8,392 nucleotides of DNA from Hyphomicrobiales bacterium (lineage in GTDB: Bacteria; Pseudomonadota; Alphaproteobacteria; Rhizobiales; Beijerinckiaceae). The notes beneath the pieces are model-generated. The model saw only the letters and a list, made by a program, of their open reading frames with translations, did no database searches and was not told the origin of the DNA. The DNA is taken from assembly GCA_028290125.1 (NCBI GenBank), contig JAQGKM010000218.1, positions 1 to 8,392 of the forward strand, written 5' to 3'. A program made the translations under genes and the position numbers. Of this stretch, positions 1 to 5,255 are shown piece after piece. Numbering within the stretch: the first letter of the stretch is position 1; every line of letters begins with the position of its first letter.

Positions 1-378
1 TTCCGCGCGGTCTGCCACATGGGCGGTTTCATCGGCATCTGTGCGCCGATCTTCGAAATCCGCGACATCGCGGGCGACGCGTCCGATCTCCTCATCCGCA
101 GCAGCGCGCTCGGCGCGGGCGTCGCCAAGTCGCTCGGCGACGGCAATGTCGTGCTGATGCGCGGCCATGGATCGACCGTCGTGGGCGACCGCCTGAAGCA
201 GGCGGTGTTCCGCGCGGTCTACACAGAAAACAACGCCAGACTGCAGGCTGAAGCGATGCGGCTCGGCCCCATCGAGGCGCTCACCGCAGGCGAGGCCGAG
301 ACCACCGCGCGGGTCATCGACACGCAAGTGGACCGCGCCTGGGATTTATGGAAGATGCAGGCCGAAGGCAGGATTTGA
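1..378 (+). CDS. Class II aldolase/adducin-family protein, C-terminal part (5' end outside window)
   Basis: The frame is open from the first base and ends in TGA at 376-378, giving the last 125 residues; family members are usually about 210-260 residues, so roughly half the protein is upstream. The ATG at 19 is internal, because the reading frame and family similarity continue to base 1 (FRAVCHMGGFIG). The visible hallmark is MRGHGSTVVG at in-window residues 53-62. In this family the His of this R/N-G-H-G motif (here residue 56) is the third metal ligand, the other two being an upstream HxH that is not visible. The helical C-terminus (about 63-85, KQAVFRAVYTENNARLQAE) is also typical. Known members perform retro-aldol cleavage (FucA, AraD) or metal-dependent decarboxylation of aromatic or pyridine carboxylates. 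Which applies here cannot be decided. The same-strand FAH-family gene downstream suggests a catabolic role. The family call is firm; the substrate is unknown. Confidence 0.85.
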   Translation, partial: FRAVCHMGGFIGICAPIFEIRDIAGDASDLLIRSSALGAGVAKSLGDGNVVLMRGHGSTVVGDRLKQAVFRAVYTENNARLQAEAMRLGPIEALTAGEAETTARVIDTQVDRAWDLWKMQAEGRI

Positions 379-381
379 CCT

Positions 382-468
382 CGTCATTGCAAGGAGCGAA
401 GCGACGCGGCAATCCATCGTCGGCCTCACGTGCGGCCATTGGATTGCTTCGCTTTGCTCGCTATGACG
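382..468. repeat. Palindromic intergenic repeat, copy 1 (imperfect arms)
   Basis: The left arm 382-416 (starts CGTCATTGC, ends GCAATCCA) is an imperfect reverse complement of the right arm 440-468 (starts TGGATTGC, ends ATGACG). The outer ATGACG/CGTCAT and inner GCAATCCA/TGGATTGC blocks pair exactly, with bulges between. The loop is 417-439 and carries a GGCCTCACGTGCGGCCA core. It starts 3 bases after the aldolase stop, so if the two flanking genes are co-transcribed it would form a long hairpin in the mRNA. It belongs to the abundant palindromic repeat type of Hyphomicrobiales genomes. Copy 2 is at 1388-1512 in the opposite orientation. Confidence 0.85.
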
Positions 469-489
469 GCGCACGATAAAGGACACAAC

Positions 490-1347
490 ATGCGACTTGC
501 AAGATTTGACGGCAACCGGTTCGGCCTCGTCGATGGCGACGATGTCATCGACGTGACGGAGGCGCTCGCCGCCCTGCCCGCGCAATCCTATCCGTTTCCG
601 CGCACCGACGTGCTGATCGAGAATTTCGAGAAGCTGCGCCCGGCGCTCGAAGCTGCGGCGAAGTCCGGCGCACGCAAGAAGCTCGCGGACGTGATGCTGC
701 TCGCGCCCGTCGCCAATCCCGGCAAGATCGTCGCCGCGCCGGTGAACTACAAGAAGCACCTCGAAGAGGCGCGCGCGGATGCGGGTATCCATCACCAGCA
801 GCAGGTTGGCGAAATCCAGAAGGTCGGCCTGTTCCTGAAGGCGACGAGCTCCGTCATCGGCGCAGGCGAAACCATTCTCATTCGCCACGACGAGCGCCGC
901 AACGACCACGAGATCGAACTCGCGGTGGTGATCGGCAAGACGGCAGACCGCGTCAGCAAGGAAGACGCGCTGAACTACGTCGCCGGCTATTGCATCGGCC
1001 TCGACATGACGATCCGCGGCCCCGAGGAACGTTCGCTGCGCAAGTCGCTCGACACGTTCACGGTGCTGGGTCCGTATTTCGTCAGCGCGGATGAAATCGG
1101 CGATCCCGCGGGTCTCGATCTCGTGCTCACGGTCGATGGCGAAGCGCGCCAGACCGCCAACACACGCGACCTCGTTCTCGATGTGCCCACACTGATCTCA
1201 TGGGCGTCGTCCTTCTACACGCTGCATCCGGGCGACGTGATCCTGTCGGGCACGCCTGAGGGCGTCGGGCCTGTCGTGCCCGGCAACACCATTCGCGCGA
1301 CGATCTCCAAGGTGGGATCGATGGATGTGAAGGTTGGGCACATCTAA
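490..1347 (+). CDS. Fumarylacetoacetate hydrolase (FAH) family protein
   Basis: 285 residues, the usual size for the FAHD1/2-hydroxyhepta-2,4-diene-dioate isomerase/ureidoglycolate-lyase-like branch. An N-terminal subdomain (about 1-70) is followed by the catalytic FAH domain (about 75-283). Seen: GKIVAAPVNYKKH (78-90), FLKATSSVIG (115-124), DHEIELAVVIGK (139-150) with the acidic metal ligands E141 and E143, GLDMT with D172, and GDVILSGTPEGVG (248-260). Enzymes of this family are cytosolic Mg2+/Mn2+ proteins that hydrate, decarboxylate or hydrolyse C-C bonds of 2-oxo/2-hydroxy-dienoic acids in aromatic catabolism. The start is the ATG at 490, with AAAGGA at 478-483 six bases upstream. The in-frame GTG at 430 lies inside a palindromic repeat and would add a repeat-encoded 20-residue tail. 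The gene lies on the same strand as the upstream aldolase with a 111-base gap. Substrate unknown. Confidence 0.92.
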   Translation: MRLARFDGNRFGLVDGDDVIDVTEALAALPAQSYPFPRTDVLIENFEKLRPALEAAAKSGARKKLADVMLLAPVANPGKIVAAPVNYKKHLEEARADAGIHHQQQVGEIQKVGLFLKATSSVIGAGETILIRHDERRNDHEIELAVVIGKTADRVSKEDALNYVAGYCIGLDMTIRGPEERSLRKSLDTFTVLGPYFVSADEIGDPAGLDLVLTVDGEARQTANTRDLVLDVPTLISWASSFYTLHPGDVILSGTPEGVGPVVPGNTIRATISKVGSMDVKVGHI

Positions 1348-1358
1348 AAGTAAGTATC

Positions 1359-1383
1359 CCCTCTCCCGCCTGGCGGGAGAGGG
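1359..1383. terminator. Strong hairpin, probable bidirectional terminator between convergent genes
   Basis: A perfect 12-base inverted repeat (CCCTCTCCCGCC at 1359-1370, GGCGGGAGAGGG at 1372-1383) starts 11 bases after the FAH stop codon. There is no downstream T-run, so it is not a textbook intrinsic terminator. This CTCTCCCGC/GCGGGAGAG hairpin is itself a frequent intergenic element in alphaproteobacteria. Its place between two converging genes fits transcription termination or mRNA 3'-end protection. Confidence 0.6.
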
Positions 1384-1387
1384 AGAT

Positions 1388-1512
1388 GCCGTCATTGCGA
1401 GCGCAGCGAAGCAATCCAGAGGCCGCGCGTGAGGCCTTCGTCACCATCGCAAGCGTTGCGCCAATGCCGATGACCCGGGACTGGATTGCTTCGCTCCGCT
1501 CGCAATGACGGC
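1388..1512. repeat. Palindromic intergenic repeat, copy 2 (near-perfect arms, expanded loop)
   Basis: Arms 1388-1419 and 1481-1512 are 32 bases each and reverse complementary except for one position. The loop (1420-1480, 61 bases) begins with AGGCCGCGCGTGAGGCC (1420-1436), which matches the reverse complement of the copy 1 core at 15 of 17 positions. Copy 2 is therefore inverted relative to copy 1. It also carries about 39 extra loop bases, including a small CGCAA/TTGCG hairpin (1448-1460). The repeat ends 5 bases before the stop codon of the minus-strand amidohydrolase, so it lies in that gene's 3' untranslated region and may aid termination. Confidence 0.9.
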
Positions 1513-1516
1513 GCAG

Positions 1517-2506
1517 TTACTTCGTGAATCGCGGAAACAACTCCAGCGCATTCTCGCGCTCGACCTGCGCAAAAATGTCCGCCAGCTCCGGCATCGTGCG
1601 CATCGCCACAATCTGCTCGTCGACATATTCGCGATGGATATACGGCCAATCGCTGCCGAACATGATGTGCGAGGGCTCGGTCACCACGCGCAGCGACGCC
1701 ATCGCGGCGCGCGAGCCCGAGATCGCCGTGTCAAAATAGAACTTCCCGATGTAGGGCGTCACGCCCACCGGCACGCGGTCCTTGAAGTCGGGCGGGCCGT
1801 TCGGGTCCTGCTCTTCCATCAGTTTCAGGCGCAGCGAAATGTACGGCAGGCAGCCGCCGGCATGCGCGAGGATCCAGCGGATGTTCGGATATTTCCGCAT
1901 CTGCTCGTTGTAGATGAGGTTCGCGGCGATGCGCGTCGTCTCGAACGGATATTCGACGATCGAACCCCACATCTTCAGCGTCAGCTCGTCGACGAAGGAC
2001 GGCCGCGCCGGATGCACGAAAACGTTCACCTTGCGGCGGTCGAGCTCCGCGTAAAGCGCGTCGGCGCGCGGGTCGCCGATGTAGATGCCGTTCTGATTGG
2101 TGAGCAGGATGACGCCATCCGCTTTCAGAACGTCGAGCGCATGAGCGAGCGCGGCGAGCGCGCCATCGACATCGGGAAACGGAAGCGGCGCAAAGAAGCC
2201 GAGTTTCGACGGATGACCCGAAACGAATTTCGCCAGCGCCTCGCCGGTCGTCTCACAGAGATAGCGCGCATTGGCGTCGTCGCCATGGTGGACGCCCGCG
2301 ACCGAGAGCGGATTGACGACAGCGGCGTCGATGCCGAACTGCCCCATGGTTTCGATCAAGGCCTGCGGATCGCTGTTCTTGCGCAACGGCCGCGACGGAT
2401 CGGATGCGCCCGAGCGCACGAGCGCGCGCTCATATTCCGGCAGGACGCAATGATGGTGCACGTCGATGAAACGCAGGCCCGCGCCGGGCCCCTGCTGAGT
2501 GCTCAT
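1517..2506 (-). CDS. Amidohydrolase family 2 protein, ACMSD-like metal-dependent decarboxylase/hydrolase
   Basis: 329 residues, typical for the Amidohydro_2 family (aminocarboxymuconate-semialdehyde decarboxylase, gamma-resorcylate decarboxylase and relatives). The TIM-barrel metal centre is complete: FIDVHHH with the HxH pair H17/H19, VFVHP with H165, ILAHAGG with H215, and MFGSDWPY with the catalytic/metal Asp D286. Known members act in the cytosol, with a single divalent metal, on carboxylated aromatic or semialdehyde intermediates, by non-oxidative decarboxylation or hydrolysis. The start is the ATG at 2504-2506 because a strong GGGGGGAG Shine-Dalgarno lies directly upstream on the minus strand. 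The frame continues open to an ATG at 2560, but that 18-residue extension (MPDRRRIAIV...) has no family similarity and would translate through the ribosome-binding site. The gene converges with the FAH gene and diverges from CYTH-CHAD. Natural substrate unknown; 2-pyrone dicarboxylate lactonase-like activity is an alternative. Confidence 0.93.
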   Translation of the reverse strand: MSTQQGPGAGLRFIDVHHHCVLPEYERALVRSGASDPSRPLRKNSDPQALIETMGQFGIDAAVVNPLSVAGVHHGDDANARYLCETTGEALAKFVSGHPSKLGFFAPLPFPDVDGALAALAHALDVLKADGVILLTNQNGIYIGDPRADALYAELDRRKVNVFVHPARPSFVDELTLKMWGSIVEYPFETTRIAANLIYNEQMRKYPNIRWILAHAGGCLPYISLRLKLMEEQDPNGPPDFKDRVPVGVTPYIGKFYFDTAISGSRAAMASLRVVTEPSHIMFGSDWPYIHREYVDEQIVAMRTMPELADIFAQVERENALELFPRFTK

Positions 2507-2531
2507 GAATCTCCCCCCTGTTTTGCCGCGC

Positions 2532-2560
2532 ACAATGGCGATGCGCCTTCGATCTGGCAA
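2532..2560 (-). promoter_or_regulatory. Candidate sigma-70-type promoter for the amidohydrolase gene
   Basis: On the minus strand TTGCCA (2560-2555) is separated by 17 bases from CATTGT (2537-2532). The -35 matches the consensus well; the -10 is poor (3 of 6). It lies about 26 bases upstream of the chosen start codon. Weak prediction from spacing and consensus only. Confidence 0.25.
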
Positions 2561-2614
2561 GCCGACCCTGTCGCGAGAGCGTCACGCGCGGGCTCTAGAG
2601 GCAAACACATGTAT

Positions 2615-2643
2615 TTGGCGGGCCTGCCCTGCGTTGCTACACT
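2615..2643 (+). promoter_or_regulatory. Candidate sigma-70-type promoter for the CYTH-CHAD gene
   Basis: TTGGCG (2615-2620) and TACACT (2638-2643) are separated by exactly 17 bases, each matching the consensus at 4 of 6 positions. A transcript starting near 2650 would have a leader of about 22 bases before the ATG at 2672. The -35 hexamer and spacing are the same as in the candidate promoter at 4144-4172. Confidence 0.4.
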
Positions 2644-2671
2644 TCCCTCTGGTCAATAACCGGGCGTGCTG

Positions 2672-4132
2672 ATGCCATCCATTGAAGTCGAGCTCAAGTT
2701 CGCCCTCCCGCCCGATGCGGCGGCCAGGCTGGAAGCGCATCCTGTCCTGCAAGCGGCGACCGAGACAGATGCCCGCACCCACGCCGCCATCTACTTCGAC
2801 ACGCCCCGCCACGATCTCAGGAAGGCGCTGATCGCCTGCCGCATCCGCGATGAATCCGGGCAGCGCGTCCAGACCGTGAAAGCCTCGACGGGCGACGCGA
2901 CCGCGCGCAACGAGTGGGAACAGCCGGCGCAGGGCGAAACGCCCGATCTCACCGACGTGCCCCTGCCCCGCGCCGTGCGCAAGGCGCTTGCCGGCGCGCC
3001 GCTGGAACCGATGTTCGCCGTCAATGTCGAGCGGCGCATCTGGCTCGTGACGCAAGGCGCCAGCCTCATCGAGGCCGCCTTCGACCGCGGCTGGATCGTC
3101 GCCGACGAACGCAGCGCGCCGGTCTGCGAGTTCGAGCTGGAATTGAAACAGGGCGACGCGCGCGACCTGTTCGAGCTGGCGCGAAGGCTCGCGAGCGACC
3201 TGCCGCTCGACCTCGACCTCCGGTCCAAGGCGCAGCGCGGCTGGAACTTGAAGGACGGACGCAACGACATCGTCAGCGAAACGCCGGCGCCGGAAATGAA
3301 GGGCACGGCGAGCTTCGCCGAAGGGCTGACCACATTGGCGCAAGCCTGTCTCGAGCCGCTGTCCGCCAACGTGCCGGTGCTTCGCGCGACGCAAGCTCCC
3401 GAAGCCCTGCATCGCACGCGCACGGCGGTGCGACGCCTGCGGGCGCTCCTGCGCGTCTTCGCGCGACATCTCAGGGACGACGCCTTCGACGATCTCACCG
3501 GCGAGCTGAAATCGCTGTCGCGCGCGCTTGGCTCCGCCCGCGATCTCGATGTGGTCGACAAGAGGCTCGCGCTCGGCGCGGCGCTGTCGACGCGGCGCGA
3601 GATCGCCTATGCGCGCGTGGCCGACGTGCTCGCCGCGCCTCGTTATCGTCGGCTGCTGATCGACCTCGCCGCCTGGCTCTCCGGCGGCGCATGGCGGACG
3701 CGCAAGCCGCGGAAACAGACGCGCGGCGCCATCGCCGACATCGTCGCGCTCGAGATGCACCGCTGGGACAATCGCATCCGCAAGGGCGCGGAAAGCATGG
3801 GCAGCCTCGACGCGGAGGAGCGACACAAGGTGCGCATTCGCGCCAAGAGCCTCGCGTATGTCTGCGAGCTGACAGCTGGCCTCGTCGCGCGCAGCGAACG
3901 CAAGGAGCGCAACGCCTATCTGAAGGCGCTGAAGGGCATGCAGTCGGCGCTGGGCGAACTGAACGACGCCCGCGTCAGCGCGGAGCTGATCGACGAACTC
4001 GGCCCCGAGGCCGACAAGGACGTGTTGCGCCATGCGGCCAGACGCAACGGGCGCGACGCCGACAAGCTCGACGCCCGCGCCCGCAAGGCCGTCGCGCGAT
4101 ACCTTGAGGCGCCCCGGCCGTTCGAGGGCTGA
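2672..4132 (+). CDS. CYTH and CHAD domain-containing protein, probable inorganic triphosphatase
   Basis: 486 residues with two domains in the usual order. The CYTH domain (about 1-200) starts with the diagnostic EVELK (E5, E7, K9), followed by YFDTP (41-45), CRIRDE (56-61), TVK (68-70), RNEWE (79-83) and FELELK (154-159). These charged strands line the triphosphate tunnel and bind catalytic metal. The CHAD domain (about 215-480) is helical and has LHRTRTAVRRLRALLRVF (246-263), GSARDLDV (287-294), HKVRIRAKSLAY (385-396) and LGELND (427-432), whose basic residues bind polyphosphate in characterised CHAD proteins. CYTH-CHAD proteins typically hydrolyse tripolyphosphate in the cytosol and may associate with polyphosphate granules. 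I chose the ATG at 2672; GTG at 2666 is in frame two codons earlier. Neither has a clear Shine-Dalgarno, so translation may be weak or depend on an A/T-rich leader. It is divergent from the amidohydrolase and 68 bases ahead of a binding-protein gene; no functional link is evident. Confidence 0.92.
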   Translation: MPSIEVELKFALPPDAAARLEAHPVLQAATETDARTHAAIYFDTPRHDLRKALIACRIRDESGQRVQTVKASTGDATARNEWEQPAQGETPDLTDVPLPRAVRKALAGAPLEPMFAVNVERRIWLVTQGASLIEAAFDRGWIVADERSAPVCEFELELKQGDARDLFELARRLASDLPLDLDLRSKAQRGWNLKDGRNDIVSETPAPEMKGTASFAEGLTTLAQACLEPLSANVPVLRATQAPEALHRTRTAVRRLRALLRVFARHLRDDAFDDLTGELKSLSRALGSARDLDVVDKRLALGAALSTRREIAYARVADVLAAPRYRRLLIDLAAWLSGGAWRTRKPRKQTRGAIADIVALEMHRWDNRIRKGAESMGSLDAEERHKVRIRAKSLAYVCELTAGLVARSERKERNAYLKALKGMQSALGELNDARVSAELIDELGPEADKDVLRHAARRNGRDADKLDARARKAVARYLEAPRPFEG

Positions 4133-4143
4133 CCGCGCCGAAC

Positions 4144-4172
4144 TTGGCGACGGCGTCGCGCCGGTCTATCCT
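4144..4172 (+). promoter_or_regulatory. Candidate sigma-70-type promoter for the binding protein/ThDP enzyme operon
   Basis: TTGGCG (4144-4149) is followed after 17 bases by TATCCT (4167-4172), 4 of 6 matches for each box. It lies in the 68-base gap between CYTH-CHAD and the first TctC-like gene, with predicted initiation near 4179. It would let the downstream operon be expressed independently of CYTH-CHAD. The -10 box overlaps the left arm of the hairpin at 4170-4195. Confidence 0.4.
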
Positions 4173-4195
4173 CCCGGGCAATAAGATACGGGAGG
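4170..4195 (+). promoter_or_regulatory. Inverted repeat that can pair with the Shine-Dalgarno of the first TctC-like gene
   Basis: CCTCCCG (4170-4176) is the exact reverse complement of CGGGAGG (4189-4195), with a 12-base A-rich loop between. The right arm is the Shine-Dalgarno (GGGAGG), six bases from the ATG at 4201. In a read-through transcript from CYTH-CHAD this stem would hide the ribosome-binding site. In a transcript starting near 4179 the left arm would be absent and the site free. The inverted repeat is seen; the regulatory role is inference. Confidence 0.4.
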
Positions 4196-4200
4196 ACATC

Positions 4201-5235
4201 ATGCGCTCGAAACGGGCCATTCAGGCACTGCTCATGGCCGCGTCGGCGCTCGGCGCCGCGCAGGCTCCTGCGCTTGCGCAGACCGCCACGGCCGATTTCT
4301 ACCGCGACAACGCCATCAATCTCATCATCGGTTTTCCGGTCGGCGGCGGCTACGACATCTACGGACGCATGGTCTCGCGCCATCTCGGCAAGCACATTGC
4401 CGGCGCGCCCAAGATCGTGCCGCAGAACATGATCGGCGCCGGCGGCATGAAGGCGGCGAACTTCATGTATGGCGTCGCCCCGAAGGACGGCACGACGCTC
4501 GGCATCATCCCCGACACCACGCCCTCCGAAGAACTGCTCGGCACCAACGGCGTCGCCTATGTTTCGAAGAACTTCAACTGGATCGGCCGCATCAGCGCGA
4601 GCACCAACGTGCAGGTGCTGTGGGCGCCGTCTGGCGTGAAGAACATCGAGGACGCGCGCGCGAAGGAATCCGTGCAGGGCGGCAGCGGGCCGATGGCGCC
4701 TGCCGTCATCTATCCGAAACTCCTCAACGCGCTCGGCGGCACCAAATTCAAGATGGTGACCGGCTATGGCGGCGCGGCGGAGAGCTGCCTCGCCATGGAA
4801 AAGGGCGAGATCGACGGCTGCCTGCTCGCATGGTCGACGGTGAAAGCCGCCAAGCGCGACTGGCTGGAAAACAAGAAGGCCAACATCGTCGTGCAATGGG
4901 GCGCCACGCGCCATCCTGAACTGCCCGACATCCCCACCATGGTCGAACTCGGCAAGACGCCGGAGGACCGCGCGATTCTTGCGCTCTACGCGAGCGCGAC
5001 CGAGATCGGCAAATCCATCGTCGCCCCGCCGGGCGTGCCCGCCGAACGCGTCGCGCTTCTGCGGCGCGGCTTCGACGCCATGCTGAAGGACCCTGAATAT
5101 CTCGACGAGGTGAAGAAGTTCGGACTCGATTTCGAGCCGCTGTCGGGCGAAGACATGCAGAAATATGTCGATGAGCTCGCCAAGACGCCGGCAGCGGTTC
5201 TATCGCGCGCCAGAGACGTCCGCGACGGCAAATAA
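4201..5235 (+). CDS. Bug/TctC-family extracytoplasmic substrate-binding protein 1 (tripartite tricarboxylate transporter)
   Basis: 344 residues, with an N-terminal signal peptide (positive MRSKR, hydrophobic stretch, PALA followed by Q27; predicted cleavage after A26), so the mature protein is periplasmic. The Bug fold is supported by NLIIGFPVGGGYD (40-52), APKDGTT (93-99), GYGGAAE (188-194), GEIDG (202-206), RHPELPDIPT (237-246) and APPGVP (275-280). Bug/TctC proteins bind small carboxylates and similar ligands and deliver them to TctA/TctB membrane subunits, or sometimes act as sensors. Well-studied Bug proteins have GGGTD or GGGSD in the ligand loop; here it is GGGYD (Y51, D52), shared with the second binding protein in this cluster. 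The start is the ATG at 4201, with GGGAGG six bases upstream; the frame is open back to 4144, but that extension would precede the signal peptide and cross the ribosome-binding site. The gene ends 20 bases before the ThDP enzyme gene, so the two are probably co-transcribed. Ligand unknown. Confidence 0.92.
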   Translation: MRSKRAIQALLMAASALGAAQAPALAQTATADFYRDNAINLIIGFPVGGGYDIYGRMVSRHLGKHIAGAPKIVPQNMIGAGGMKAANFMYGVAPKDGTTLGIIPDTTPSEELLGTNGVAYVSKNFNWIGRISASTNVQVLWAPSGVKNIEDARAKESVQGGSGPMAPAVIYPKLLNALGGTKFKMVTGYGGAAESCLAMEKGEIDGCLLAWSTVKAAKRDWLENKKANIVVQWGATRHPELPDIPTMVELGKTPEDRAILALYASATEIGKSIVAPPGVPAERVALLRRGFDAMLKDPEYLDEVKKFGLDFEPLSGEDMQKYVDELAKTPAAVLSRARDVRDGK

Positions 5236-5255
5236 CAAGAAAAGGGAGCGCCCAC

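Noticed and set aside
382..1512. CRISPR array or transposon ends
   Set aside because: There are only two repeat copies, in opposite orientation, with internal palindromes and no spacers, no transposase and no target-site duplications that I could see.
1505..2659. A 384-codon plus-strand frame opposite the amidohydrolase
   Set aside because: The minus strand carries a complete metal-site motif set and a strong ribosome-binding site; the plus-strand translation is a shadow.
2582..4033. A 483-codon open frame on the minus strand opposite CYTH-CHAD
   Set aside because: It is antisense to a gene with clear CYTH and CHAD motifs, its translation is Arg/Ala/His-rich without recognisable motifs, and long antisense frames are expected at this GC content.
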